Source: Utricularia gibba (lineage: Eukaryota; Streptophyta; Magnoliopsida; Lamiales; Lentibulariaceae). From it: 64,000 nucleotides of DNA. The position numbers and the translations under genes were made by a program. The stretch lies in assembly GCA_002189035.1 (NCBI GenBank), contig NEEC01000011.1, forward strand, positions 496,001 to 560,000. Reading direction: 5' to 3'. This document shows positions 45,069-57,130 of the stretch, piece after piece; positions within the stretch are counted from its first letter, which is position 1; every line of letters begins with the position of its first letter. The notes below the pieces were generated by a model. That model was not told where the DNA came from. It saw only the letters and a list, made by a program, of their open reading frames with translations, and did not search any database.

Positions 45069-45752
45069 AGGATTTCGTGGTAAGTGTGGTGTACAGACGG
45101 GTTTTAAGTGTTTACTGTTCTTTGAAGGTGAAACCTTTCTAGCGCTTTTTTAGCGGGCAACTGTGTGCTCATAATAAAAGTCGTAGGAATTGTGTAACAG
45201 AAAAATTTACAAGCAAAGCGTAGAACGTATTACGGGCCTATGTTCAGACGCTGCTCTCGATGGAGGAAACCGTGTAGTAGTGTTCTTGATTCGCCCCCCT
45301 GGTTATCTGTATGTAAACGGCGGGCCAGGCCTTCTCAGAGTTGCTTGCCACTTCCGAAGCACGTGTCGTACGGGCATTCGTATTTCCCGCCTCGTAAAAG
45401 CACAAGGCAATTGTTCGAGTGATCTCCTACTCTTTTCGAAGCTGATGCAGAGAACGCCCTTAAATCGAAGGAATAGTGATGGTGCATACGCAGATGCTTT
45501 CATGCCTTCCAGAGCAGTGATTTCATTTCTGGGATCTGCGATTCGTCTGGTTTTATGTTTTTTTTTTTCCGGTTTAGGTGCTGCTCTTCCATGGTTTTGA
45601 GCATTTGTGGAGCTGATGAATTTGAGCAATTCTTAAATGCCTTTTTTCACTTCCGCAAAACTGTTGAATTTTGTATTGAGCGCTTTTAATCGGAGTGTTG
45701 ATGAAACTGGAAGCTGATCCTGGGTTTTAACAACTTTCTATCTAAATGCTAG
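45069..45752 (+). other. FIS1 3' UTR and ASY3 5' region
   Basis: Fairly GC-rich compared with the TE zones. It must hold the FIS1 3' UTR, the ASY3 promoter and its missing first coding exon. A 136-codon plus frame at 45190-45600 has no family match and I treat it as chance. I could not place the ASY3 initiator ATG with confidence. Confidence 0.5.
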
Positions 45753-48700
45753 GACCAAAAGCTTGAGAGCCGCAGTTGTAGCAGGAATCTCCATTCCAGA
45801 AAGATATCTATAGGGATTCTGGCGGACGCAGCTTCCACTGCAGAAGCAATTAGCCGGCCACCAGAAACGTTGGCGAAGCAATCACTCCATGTTACCAGAC
45901 AATCACGTTCCACGGAGAAGGCTTTTATCCACCATTGTGCTCATCCTGTAGCTGAAGCAAATGGCACTGAGAATGATGTTTTCTTTGACAAACAGTCCGC
46001 AAATGAGGAGTATAAGAAGAGCAGGGAGAATAGGACTAATGGTCATGAAACTTTGAGGAAGAAACTCTTGGAGGTTTTGGGAAATATTTCATCCCCTATC
46101 AAGTCAACTGGGTTTAATATGGATCAAGTGAAGGAAGAAATTCAAAGTCCTGTTACGAAGATAAATCTGAACTCAGATACGATTGAGAGCATCTCTGAAA
46201 AACAGTCACCCAGGAGACCAATTAAGCGTTTTACTAGAAGGAAGAAGGCCCTCACCGAAAACAAACATCTGAAATTGGAAATAGAGAAATCTGCTAGCGC
46301 TAAGAAGGGTTTTCCACGGAAAAGGTTATTTTCACTCAAAGGGGATCATTATGGTAAATTGTATGGTAACTCTAATGGTAGCACATTTCCTTCAAATAAA
46401 AACAGGATTGCAAAAGAAAGTTCAAGGATCGGGGTTCATCAGGGTTCAAAATGTGACACTGCAACAGGTAAACATCAGCCTGAATCTAGGAGAAGATCAT
46501 CGGGGAAATTCGTTGAAGTTTCCTGTGCTAATAGTTTAAGGGCCAAGGAAAATGATAAATCTTCTGGTTGGATGATTAGTACACTTAACGTGATGGCTGA
46601 ACAACAGGGCATTGAGCAGCCGCAGGATGTTGCAATTTCAAACGAGCAGCTGGTTGACCAAGAATATAGAGAGACATCCTACAATGTAACGAAGAGTAAT
46701 GAAGGTTTCGTTAATATCATTAAGGTCAGTTTGAAAGATAGGTTTACCGATCCAGTGGTTGATGAAAAATACAACTCTTTCAATTCTCCTCTTAAGATGA
46801 TGGCTCAAATCCAGAAAGGCAATGAGCAGTCACCAGACGTTGGAAATTTCAAGAACCAACTTGTTAATCAAAAAGATAAAGTGAGTTCTTTGTTTGGAAA
46901 GACAATCAGCAGGATGAATGATGAAGTTCCTGGTGCGAATAACACCACCAAGAGAAATGATGCTAAGGATATTGTCCAGCCAATTGATGTTGAACGCTCT
47001 GACTTGATGAATCACGAAGGGAATTTGTCTAATTGTTCAGCAAAAAAGAGAAGGACCCATGCTGGAAATCCTCCGAGCCCACAATGTTGGATTAATCTCA
47101 TTGGTCATTCGATGCAGAGGAAGGAAGATACTCCTCCTGAAAAGCTACATAACTTCAAAAATATTCGGAACTTCAAAAGTTTATGCAGTTCAAAGTCTAC
47201 TGAAGGGAAGCACAAGGAGGGGGATGAATTATCTGTATCCTGACGTGTGTTGTCACATACTCTATTAAGTATATTTCTTTCGTTTTATCATCTTCTCTCG
47301 TTTTAAAAAAGTGGTATATGCATTTTTCTGTTTCTTATCAAATCAAAGGATGGCAGAGGCAAAAACTTCTGTGTTCCGATTGAACTAACCTTCAACATGG
47401 ATGTTGGTGGTAAAAGCCAGGTTCAAGGATCATCTACTGATGGAATGGATACTGAGAGATTAGGAAATGATTCTCCAATGGCAGGTCATTCTGAAAATAA
47501 AAAGGGCATTATTCGTTGAATTGTCTTCATTGAACTACACTTAGTTGACATTGCTACTGGTTAGTTAACTTTTTGGGCATAAATTAGATATCCCATGAAG
47601 TATACAAACAGGAAATGGGGGACAATCCATTATGATTTTTTATAGAGATATTGTCTTCTAGCTACTTGGGATTATTTATTGATATCGTGAACTCCCAATT
47701 TTTTTCCGTGATGGTGAGCTTAAAATGCATGCCATGTTTCCCTCACCTCTTGCAAGTGCAGTAGCATTGCCCGTCTTGTAGAATAGATGCTTTCAATTGG
47801 ATCAAAATTGATGTTGAATTGTTGAAGTTAATAATTTAATTGCAATATGACGACTTAAACCAATATTCCTGTTTGGAAATTTATTGGCAATGCTATCACC
47901 TACAGACTGCATCGAGCCGAAGCAATCATTACCTCAAATTCATCGTGATGAGAAATTTCAAAGTGACTCTGACAGAACTCCAGCCAATGAAACAAATTTG
48001 CTTAAAGGTTTGTCGAATGTACTCCATCTGTCTACGGTTTTTGCTTTCTCTGTATTATCCTTTTCTTGACTCATGTGTAGCTTTCCCCTGCCAGAGAGTC
48101 AGGAAAGTACTCCAGTGTCGTTGGAGCAGAATATCAATGCAGACCTGGACGGGTATTCATTCATGCTTTATTGATCAAGGAAGAAGTTTCCTAACTGGGA
48201 TATTAACAAAAGTATTTCTCAAATAATCACTTCCTTTTCCTACTTACAGTGGGATGACGCTACTCATAATGGCTCTTGAACGTGTTAAGACCAAATTGAG
48301 TTCAATGACCAGCAAAAGATCTGTGGCAATTTTGCAGTCTTCTTCGGAGGGAATACATTCATTAATTCAGAAAGCCGAGTCTCAAATCAAGGCAGATATG
48401 TAAGTAACGGAGTGTTTTGCATGGTCGACATGAACTTCTTCATGCTTAGTTGGGTCATTTCTATTCTAGGTCAAAGCTAACTAATCTTTGTCATTTGACA
48501 AGGGAACTTCTAGAAACTAAATTCCAAGGTTAGTTCCTTCGAACGAAGCTTCATGATTTGAGGCTTTAATGCCAAGATATAGATCTAGCTGATAAGGAAT
48601 GTTATCGTTATTGCTTTTGCTATTCCCCCAACTCGTTTGGTCGGTTGTTTTGTGTGATCCGTTGTATATTCAGAATTCTGGGCATTGCTGAATGAGTATA

Positions 48701-49386
48701 TTAAAGGCTAAAAAGAGGTTTTTGACATTTGTTTGCTTCTTAATTATAATGTATTTCTGATACCTGATTAGATCCTTTAACAAATATATCTTATCTTGAG
48801 TAGAAACACATGAACGCTTGGTTGGAGTGTTCAAAAGATTCAACGAAGAATTAGAGATGCAGCTTCAAGATTATGAAGGTCTCATTGATGATCTGGAAGG
48901 GCATGAGGTTGACCTGAAAAGAACAGTGGAAAGACAAGGTCAGAAAACTGCAATTTAGGGAAACAATATACCATAGTTACTGTGGGGAGGCTTGAGCTCT
49001 AACTTTTGTTGATCCCTTTCCCGAGATTTCAGGAGCAACCCACAAAAAGATCGTGTCACAAGTGGAGCATGAAATCAACAATAGAATCCAAGATGCTGAG
49101 AGCAAGATATTAGCAGTCCAGAAAGTGAGTTCGTCTCATTTACAACCTTGCAGCAGTTGATGTCCTCAAAAAAAAAAAAAAACAAAAAAACAAAAAATCC
49201 CAAAGTTGAACTATTTCCCGTTTTCCACGCATTGTTTGTATTCAGACTTAATATCTGTCTCCGTCGTAATCTCGGGAGGCTCCCAATTACATGACAAGTT
49301 TCTTGCTTGCGCAGTCGAATCAGGATAAGATGCTCCAGTTGAGGACCGTGGTAGCTGAATCCATCAAACATGTGGCCTCTCTGTGA
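45753..49386 (+). CDS. ASY3: ASY3-like meiotic chromosome axis protein (5' exon not found)
   Basis: Exons 45753-47234, 47349-47484, 47906-48007, 48095-48152, 48250-48399, 48470-48528, 48804-48938, 49033-49124 and 49315-49386 give 761 codons plus stop in consistent phase. Near the start SRKISIGILAD is a conserved ASY3/PAIR3 motif. LRKKLLEVLGNISSP and DTIESISEKQSPRRPIKR follow in a basic, disordered middle. The C-terminal ~190 residues form a coiled coil: LLIMALERVKTKLSSM, IQKAESQIKADM, LVGVFKRFNEELEMQLQDY, KIVSQVEHEINNRIQDAESK, KMLQLRTVVAESIKHVASL. ASY3 builds the axis with ASY1 and is needed for synapsis and crossovers. Exon 45753 follows an AG with no nearby ATG, so an earlier short exon is missing. 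No lesion is seen. Confidence 0.85.
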
Positions 49387-50990
49387 TGCCGAGTGCTTCG
49401 CCACCTGGGGCTGTAGTATGTTCCAAGGGTTGGGCATTCCGGAATTCAGTGGGAAAAGAGTTGTTTGAATCCTTTTTTCGAATGGACAGCTTGTTTCAGC
49501 TTCTGCTTGTGAGGGAAATTTTAGTATAAAATAGTGACTCCCAATTGGAGTTGAGTCGCAGGTATGACATGGCCTCGTCAACAGAAGTCAGTCATTTGGA
49601 TCCATCACTCTGCCTGCAATTCCAGGGTTCAGTCAGCCCCTCAACTCGAATACTTTTTGCTCACTCTTTGTTAAACTGTGTCGAATTCAATCCCTTACGC
49701 ACGTCGCCCTCTTGGCAGTCTCTATTTTTAAGCCGTGTCCCTACGCAAATGCTGTGATCCACGCTGCGGGAGGAAGGTAATGCGAGAGACGTGCCCAAGC
49801 ACGTGGCTTGTTGGATGAGGAAGAGCTTGTTTTTATGCTATGCAATTAATGAGCCTCCTCTCGTCTTCCTTCCAACGCGGTTGGCTTAAACAATTTACCC
49901 GGGACCCTTGCCTCAATCTATCGCGTCTATTGGGTACTTGGTTCCAAATGAAAAAAGTTGGATCCATAGATGGGTGAAGTAGGAAGACATGTGCTGGTTA
50001 CTTTATTGTTCTATTTCTGGGTGATTGTGAGTTGTGAGTTGTATTAGAAGACAAATTCCACGGGTGCACAACTAATTGAAATAGAGCCAACGCTAGAAAA
50101 TCTAAAATAGCTATCATCATGAGCTAACTCCACAATTGGAATGTGAGTGTGAATATCAAATGTATGATGATTCTCATGAGAATATCCAAAATCAGTCATT
50201 ACATGAAATTTTTGCTATTGTATTAAGAGTTGAACTTCAAAGAGAGAGTTCATCACTCAAACAACACAAATCTAGTTTTGCACAGCCTAATCAAATGTAT
50301 GCTAGGGGTTGGGGATTCAGTTTCACAATAGCCCATCCCATTGTTATCAATTTTCCCTCCTCCCAATAGTGGAAGTCACATGACACCAAGGGATCAGGAA
50401 ATCAAGATGAGATTTTGTCATATCATTCCTCTCCAAACTCCACTCCTTCCACATCACACCAATATTCATCAGAATCCTTTTTAAAAAATGAAATGGGAAG
50501 GGAAATGGTGAAATTTGGACACTTGGACATTTAATCAGTGGAAAAACACTTTTGTCTTTGCTATTTTTATCAATCCATTTTCAATTGTTCTCATCTATTC
50601 ATGTGATTCTTCCTTGCACAAACTTTTCTCAATTTGTTCATAAAAATTTTATATTATATACTTTTTTATATAATTTTTTGTAAGAAAGGGTATAATCATT
50701 TTTTTACAAAAATAATCACTTCCAAAACATTGCCTATACAAATTTTAATTTAGCAACCAAACATAGCTTTTAAAACATCTCCCTATTAAAGTATGCCCCT
50801 TTTCCATCTAATATTGCTGTTAAAGCATTTCCCATTATATCAATTTTCCTGAAACAAGCATGTCATGTAACCTTGAATAATATATTCTTGGTCAAGGCTA
50901 AAATATTGCCGACTGGCCCAGTTGCTTCTCGTGGATTTTCATCACCCTGCTTGCAATGGATTGGTGCTTGTTCCTATTGAAAATAATACT
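49387..50990. other. ASY3 downstream spacer
   Basis: Includes the ASY3 3' UTR (to perhaps 49560). Small frames at 49545-50369 show no homology. No TE signature recognised. Confidence 0.45.
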
Positions 50991-52780
50991 ACAACCATAC
51001 AACGACAAACACAAAGATGGTTGGGACCGTGTGCAGAAAAAAAAAAAAACTCAATCACATCGTAGCAAGTGGACAATTTGCATTCCAAGCACTAAATCAA
51101 GAACAAGACATTTTGAATGTGGTTAAAGCTACAACGTTTCAGGATTTTGAGTTTATAAGTACTTTTTGTCTGTCTCATAATTTTTGGACAATAATGTGTA
51201 AATTATTGACATGAGTGCCATTATATACATTTGTAATGCAAAATCTCTTTTCCTAAGCCTTAGCAAAACAATCCAGCTTATCTCTATTTTTATTGCCAAT
51301 GGTAATCTTATTCAAGTTGTATTCAAGGGATCAGTCACGTTGAACTTCTTGATTATGCTAAATGATGTGTATATTCCATCCTTTTAGTACAATCTCCTTT
51401 TGGATCAATTGCCTTTATAAATCCAACAGAGCTAATTCCTTTTTCTCACCGACTACTTCCTTTCTATAGGGTCAAGGGTGCCCCGACTTTTGTGGGGTGG
51501 AATGTGAGTTCAATAGTTTAAACCGATCGGATCTATGTATGTATTTTTTAAAATTTTCTAACAAGTATGGCTGATCTATGTATGTTGATTTTTTTATGGA
51601 TTTCTAAATAAAAGAATATGTGAAACATATTCTAGAAACATATCATATGTACCAATTAGTTTGCTTGCCTTTGTTGTTTCACAAGGATTTCTAGAAAAAA
51701 GAATATACTGAAGGAGGAAGGGGTGGGGTGTTCCGTGATTTGTGAAAGGCTTGTGAAAGTGGAATTGCGAAGTAGTTTCCATCTAACTCAATGATTACAA
51801 CAAAATTTTCAACCTCAGGATATAATATGAGCATATATATATGCTTGTATTTAGTATCATTAATTAGGAGGAAAAAGTATCATTGTAATTCTATTTATCA
51901 GGTTCAAGTTATCCTCATCTAACAAGGGCATGCAAGAGAGAATCTCTATAAATACAGGATAAGGAGATACCTATGGAGAACCTGCTCGAAAATGGTTCAA
52001 ATGAGATGAATCCCAACAAAGGGTGATTCCCACAAGCACTAACAAGACAACACATCGGATAGCATTGGATTGTTGTCCCTTCATATTGGCTAAGGGTAGT
52101 CAATCATAATGAAACCATTAATAAATAGTACCCAAGTAGAGTATTGCTCAAAAAGAAAGTGCCTAGGTGAGCACTACTAGATGAATGAGGCTTAATCAAG
52201 GTATGTTTGAAAAGGGGTCCCATAAAAGCCCCTAGACATGAGGTACAAAATGTTTGGCTAGACAAAGTTCATAATGATATCTATATTCAAAGAAGACCCA
52301 ACTAACAGTGTCCAATAAGACATTTCCTATGCACAGAAGACCTGGGTATGTAGTACAAAACAAGATAATACACTTTGAAGCATAAGCTCAAGCACGAAGT
52401 GTCTAAGAAGGACCTCGCATATGAAGACCCTAATGGAACCCATGAAGTGAGCGACTATGGAAGAAAAGTGTCCAAAGTGATTTTATAGAAAAAAAAGTTT
52501 ATATAATATTGGTCTAAAATAAATCTATATTACTAATATTACACATCATGAGTAATGGCACCCATCATTAATGATGGCACCTTTGATACAAGCGATGGCG
52601 CGTTCAGTGTAGGCATGCGTTAGGTGTAGGCACCATCATTGATGGTGATCTCATACTTAGGCTATTGTTCATTGGACATCTTCCATTAAGCACAAATTAT
52701 TGCCTTTGAATTTATTCACATGTTGAGAATATCTTGGCATGGGCTCTTAATAAGTGCCTTTCGTGAGAATTACGACAACC
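50991..52780. other. Intergenic DNA with degenerate repeats
   Basis: No gene recognised. 52190-52440 contains the degenerate AAGACC..GTATGTAGTAC / GCACGAAGTGTCTAAGAAGG pattern related to 34.9 kb. 52550-52650 has repeated GATGGCACC / GGCACCATCATT motifs. Confidence 0.45.
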
Positions 52781-53200
52781 GAATTCTACTAACACAAACT
52801 TATACTCAGCCTAAACAACCCATAACCTGATTCCAACGATTAACGCCAGAGAAATGCAAAGAACACCAGATTTTTAGTGTGGAAAACCTTTGGCTAAAAA
52901 GCCATGGTGTTGATTCTAGTCCTCTAAAATTTTACCTTCAGCCTCAAGTTCTCTCCGCTGCTTCTTGTTCATTTCTGGAATTTCAAGCATTTTCCTCCAT
53001 GGTGGGCAGCACTTGTTCTTCCGGTACAACAGATTCCTTGTCATTGTTTTGTGCAATATTTTCGGATGCAAAGTGTGCATGGTGTTGACTCCATAATGAG
53101 TGAACAGGTATGAAAAGTCTTGTGCACCAAGAGGATTAGAGACATTCATGGTGTGGGTTTGGGACCATTTGGATGTCCATGTAGCTTCCAAAATTTACAA
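52781..53200. other. Unassigned segment with a 91-codon minus frame
   Basis: The minus-strand frame 53191-52916 has normal-looking composition (ends PEMNKKQRRELEAEGKILED) but I do not recognise it and no neighbouring exon is evident. A GTGGAAAACCTTTGGCTAAAAAGCC stretch at 52879 resembles LTR-type leader sequence. It could be an exon fragment or chance. Confidence 0.3.
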
Positions 53201-54060
53201 TATTTTTTAAAAAATGTATATTAAATTCTAGTTATCTTTAAAAATATTTATCTCAAATTTTAAAAATTTTTAAAATATTTTTTAGCCGAAATGCCATAAA
53301 TTGAGTTTATTGGTAAACTTGTTGATTAGATTTTGGACAAGTTCAAATATTTGATTGTAAAATAAATATGATTAAAATATTGTGATTTAAAAAACGATTT
53401 TTCCCAAAAAATCCTATATAAGAGTATTTCAAATGGTTTCCACATAAATCTATGTGGCATTCCATTTCATTTATTAGATTTCCATAAACCGTTGTGCAAG
53501 TGTAGTTTTGATTTCAGATTTATGTGGAATGGAATTTTCACTTCCATTTTAGAAATTCATTAAATTGGGCGTCAAAAGATGATACCAACTTTTTTCTTCC
53601 TCAATTCCATTATTTCCAATGCTTCAATTCTTCAATATAAGCCTATTTGAATTATAGCTTGTTCTTACATAATTCCACTAGTGCCAACACTTCGATTCTT
53701 CGCTACAAGTCTATTTGAATTATATTTTGTTTGTGGGTCTTGGATAATAGATCTTCAAACCTATACTTAAAGGTTAGGTCTTTCAAACCTATCTTATATC
53801 CAAACTCATAGTCTTGTTCATGGGCCTTGGATAATAACTCTTCAAACATATCCTAAAATTGATATCTCCAATATTTATCTTTATGTTGTATGTTTTTAGC
53901 ATTTCATCAATTATCTTCTATCTTTTAATATTATTTGTTTACGTAAATAATTGTAAAGAAAATAAAAATTTAGTAATTGAATTTCCAGAAATTTAGTAAT
54001 GTTGACATATCACTTTAGATTTTCGAAAATCGTTGGAGATGTTCTAATGTGTTATATATA
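53201..54060. other. AT-rich spacer with CTATTTGAATTATA repeats
   Basis: Two imperfect units (53625-53740) share CTTC.ATTCTTC..TA.AAG.CTATTTGAATTATA, and two more share AACTC(A/T)TAGTCTTG or GGGCCTTGGATAATA. Local duplication; no gene. Confidence 0.45.
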
Positions 54061-55217
54061 CTACCTAAAAATATGGTAAAATATATATTTACAGTAATAT
54101 GTATTTTGACTTGACACCACTAACTGTTCCTTTGCTTTTTTTTTTTTTCGTTTTTTGTCAGATGAATTTTGCGTTTTTGAAACTGTAATGGTAATGAAAT
54201 CCCTATTAATTTGACGGTGCGCCATTTCTCCGCGGCTATTTTTGCAGCAAAGATAAAAGTATGGTAAAAGTAGATGGTTTGCATGAAGCAACTGATTCCC
54301 CGGCGCAAATCGACACTCCGAAAACAACATTCTCAAACGAAAGATGCAGAAAAGGTACAGAGGTTGTATAATAAGCTTCCTATTCTTGATATAAGAGGCT
54401 TGTTTGTGCAGAGAACTCTGTAGAAGGAGCCACAACATCAAGAAAAACTTCATGACACGGTATTGTGCAAACCAGAAATCCCAGTGCATCAGAGACGCCC
54501 ACCAGAACGCGGTTTCTGCGCCGGTCGTTCTGAGTTTTCACCCGAATCCGTCATTATTGATCACCTGAAATCTCTTCAAGCACGGAACCAGAGTCGTCAT
54601 CCCGCCGACATCGCCCCTTTTTGTGGCATCACGAAACCCTTCCCGACTGTGGCCCTCGAACTTGTGGGTGCCAGATAATGCGGCGGTTTAGGGAACAGAG
54701 CTCACAGCAAGATTAAATGAAGCAACCCATCTACTTGATTCGCGTCTGATTAGAAGAACAACAACCAGATGAAGAAGTTTAAGAAATTTGCCAGTTGTCT
54801 GCGCAGAGCTGTGAAGCGGCATGCCGGCGCCGGTCATGACTTGTATCTCAGTAATTCAAAACCAAGAACTTGGCTCATAAACTCAACTACAGTAGGAGAA
54901 ACCAGACAATTCAAGCCGGTGGAGAATGCGAGTCGTAGTTGGGCTGGTGCCCATTGTTGATGCTCCACCATCCTCCTGATCTCCGAGGAAACAAGTAGCC
55001 CCGCGTGGAAACCGGAAACGTTCGACTGATGCTCCGGAATCAGCTGCATGCTCCAAATACGAAAGCGTAAAACAAACAAGCCTTTATTCAACACTAGATG
55101 CCACAACCCAGACAAAGCAGGAGCAATAAAATCCTAAGTCAGCAAACACAAATCGAAAGACTTCTTGGCTGGATGACCGATCACCAAGCAAACAACAGTA
55201 TCATCCCACCACAATCT
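54061..55217 (-). other. bZIP downstream region
   Basis: The part next to 55218 should be the bZIP 3' UTR. Frames on both strands at 54463-55115 are GC-richer but without family match, e.g. plus-strand MKKFKKFASCLRRAVKRHAG at 54769. I see no supported second gene. A poly-T/poly-A tract lies at 54138-54150. Confidence 0.4.
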
Positions 55218-55673
55218 TCAACAGGGGTACATTTGAGCTGAAGCAGGAATGCCTTGAACTGGGCATGGCAGCCGCCATGGCTCATGCAGAGAATCCGGGA
55301 TAGCAGGAATATCTACATCGAGGCCACTCACCTCAGATGCGATTTCTAGAACCGAGTTCAGGCACCTAAGACGATCAGTTAGCTTGGAGAGCTGTGCCCT
55401 TAAGACATTGTTCTCAGATGCGTAGTTGATGTAGAGATCAGCTGAACCATCAATCATGGTCCTCAACTTCTTGTTCTCCTCCTGCATCTGACTTACTTGT
55501 CCAATCAGCTCATCCAATTGTTTTTGCTTCCTCATCCGTGATCTTCGAGCCGACTCACGATTGGACAGCATTCTCTTCCTCTTCCTCTCATCGCCCTCAG
55601 ATGATTCCGGGCTTTTCGGCTGTTGTTTTGAGGCCATGGACATAAAACGGGTCGTTGATTCCACAGGGTGCAC
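55218..55673 (-). CDS. Group S1 bZIP transcription factor, bZIP53-like
   Basis: An intron-free 151-codon frame. The basic region is ERKRKRMLSNRESARRSRMR with the N-x7-R core (NRESARRSR), then a leucine zipper with heptads through QLDELIGQVSQMQEENKKL, LYINYASENNVLRAQL and LTDRLRCLNSVLEI. The C-terminus IPAIPDSLHEPWRLPCPVQ, ending ASAQMYPC, matches the conserved tail of bZIP53 better than that of bZIP11, 2 or 44. S1 bZIPs heterodimerise with group C bZIPs at ACGT elements and drive amino-acid and seed-maturation genes. Starts at M1, M11 or M13 are possible; I keep the first. The leader holds three uORFs including the sucrose-control peptide, so translation is probably repressed by sucrose. Confidence 0.93.
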   Translation of the reverse strand: MHPVESTTRFMSMASKQQPKSPESSEGDERKRKRMLSNRESARRSRMRKQKQLDELIGQVSQMQEENKKLRTMIDGSADLYINYASENNVLRAQLSKLTDRLRCLNSVLEIASEVSGLDVDIPAIPDSLHEPWRLPCPVQGIPASAQMYPC

Positions 55674-55767
55674 AATTACAAAAACAGTGTTGGGCTAATT
55701 TAACAAACACAGGTGGCTTGATAAGGGTATTGAAAATCAGGGGCAAGGAAAATCACGGGCGAGCGCT

Positions 55768-55851
55768 TCAAGAGAAAACATAGAACCAGTACAAAAATAC
55801 CACCGAGAAGGAATGAAGAATTCTAATCCTTCGCATCCGGATCCCCGTCAT
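55768..55851 (-). CDS. Sucrose-control uORF peptide (27 aa)
   Basis: ATG at 55851 to TGA at 55768, ending RILHSFSVVFLYWFYVFS. The SFSVVFLYWFYVFS end is the invariant part of the SC-peptide in all group S1 bZIP leaders. When sucrose is high the nascent peptide stalls ribosomes near the stop and blocks the main frame. The gap to the first main-frame ATG is 94 bases. This is conservation of peptide sequence, so it is a real coding feature despite its size. Confidence 0.95.
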   Translation of the reverse strand: MTGIRMRRIRILHSFSVVFLYWFYVFS

Positions 55852-55900
55852 GTAAACACGCTCATCAAGAACAAGGGGGAAAAAAAGGAAAAGCACCAAT

Positions 55901-55990
55901 TCAATTGTCAAAGTGTCTGAATCTCTGAACAGTGAAATTAACCCACCCAAATCGGGGGTCTTTACAGTTGATTTTATCTGCAAAAGCCAT
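55901..55990 (-). CDS. Second upstream ORF in bZIP leader (29 aa)
   Basis: MAFADKINCKDPRFGWVN... from 55990 to TGA at 55901. Its peptide is not known to be conserved. It would lower scanning to the SC-uORF if the leader is unspliced. Confidence 0.45.
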   Translation of the reverse strand: MAFADKINCKDPRFGWVNFTVQRFRHFDN

Positions 55991-56028
55991 GAAGAAACCA
56001 AATCAAACCAACCCGAACTGAAAATCAG

Positions 56029-56085
56029 CTAACAACAAGCAAAGATAAAATTCAAACAAAAAAAAATACAGAAATTAAGAGACAT
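56029..56085 (-). CDS. First upstream ORF in bZIP leader (18 aa)
   Basis: MSLNFCIFFCLNFIFACC then TAG. Small and hydrophobic, just 50 nt or so from the likely cap site. Several uORFs before the SC-uORF are usual for S1 bZIPs; this one's peptide may not matter. Confidence 0.4.
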   Translation of the reverse strand: MSLNFCIFFCLNFIFACC

Positions 56086-56109
56086 ATAAATAAATAGAGA
56101 AACACGAAC

Positions 56110-56200
56110 CCTAGGAGTGACGTGAAGAACTCGTGTAAAGGAGGTTGGAGGCGTCGAGAGAAGTGGTATTTATAGAGAGAATTCGGTGGGCTTCGACAGC
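56110..56200 (-). promoter_or_regulatory. bZIP core promoter
   Basis: TATAAATA at 56174-56167 on the minus strand, with initiation expected about 30 bases lower (~56140), giving a ~465-nt leader. A CACGTCAC (ACGT core) lies at about 56113-56120, near the leader start. Confidence 0.65.
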
Positions 56201-57130
56201 TCAGGAATTCAGCATTGACGGGCTGTGTTGAAAGCTTTACCCCCCGCGGGCCACCGTGGACCGGAAACCGTGAGCCTTATCAACAACCCGCACGCCGATC
56301 AACGAGCATATTTGAATTACCAAAGTAGCTTTATCCATTTGACAAACAAAGTGACTTTCAGAAAATATTGCGGCTTTCTTCATATATTTTTAAAATAATT
56401 TTAAAATAGTAATAGTTTCACATATAATATTTTTATATTAATTATTTTGAAATAGATTATGTTTTAAAATTCAAAGCAATCAATCAAAAATTGTGAGAGA
56501 AAAATTATTGATATTGTCTATGTTTTGGTTGATTTGCAACAATTAACAATTTTAGTGAATTTGAGATTTTTATTACAATTTTAGTGTTAGGGAAAAAAGG
56601 AAATGGAGAGCCCTCTCCATACTGTTACTGGACACGAGAAATGCATGCTACAAACCACACTCCACAAGAAAGGGATAATATTTGTGACTCACAACCAATC
56701 AGATTCCTTGAATCAACAAGTAGCTGATCTCTTCGAGAGAAAACGAGGGGTAGGTGATTGGGAATATGGAAACTTGAGGCATTGATTCCAATGTTGGACT
56801 TCCCTTCCACGGGCATAGCATGAGTTGGAAGGCGGCTATTTTTTCCATCATAAGCAGAGGTCTCACATCTATTACGAGTAGGAGGCGGTGGGCACTGACT
56901 TCCCAAGACCTTGGAAGATGTTGTGGGAAGTCTCTCACTCCAAGTCAGAGTATTTCCCATGAAGATAGAATTCATTGGTGTGCCTTAAGCCAATAAACAT
57001 AACAGGAATGTGAATTCTCCCCAATGGAACAGGAGAGACTTCAATTGGAATTGCTTTCAATCCTCTCTTGCCACTAAAGACCACAAAATGCCTTCTTCAC
57101 TAACGGGTAATCACTATAAAAACAAGACCT
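56201..57130. other. bZIP upstream and unassigned DNA
   Basis: 56201-56340 is GC-rich promoter-proximal DNA; the remainder to 57130 has no recognised gene. The minus frames at 56625-56975 lack any match. Confidence 0.4.

Noticed and set aside
45190-45629. 136-codon plus and 108-codon minus frames between FIS1 and ASY3
   Set aside because: No recognised domain, mutual overlap, and position in UTR/promoter sequence.
52916-53191. 91-codon minus frame ending in a charged tail
   Set aside because: Looks protein-like but no family, splice sites or neighbours support it; left as unassigned.
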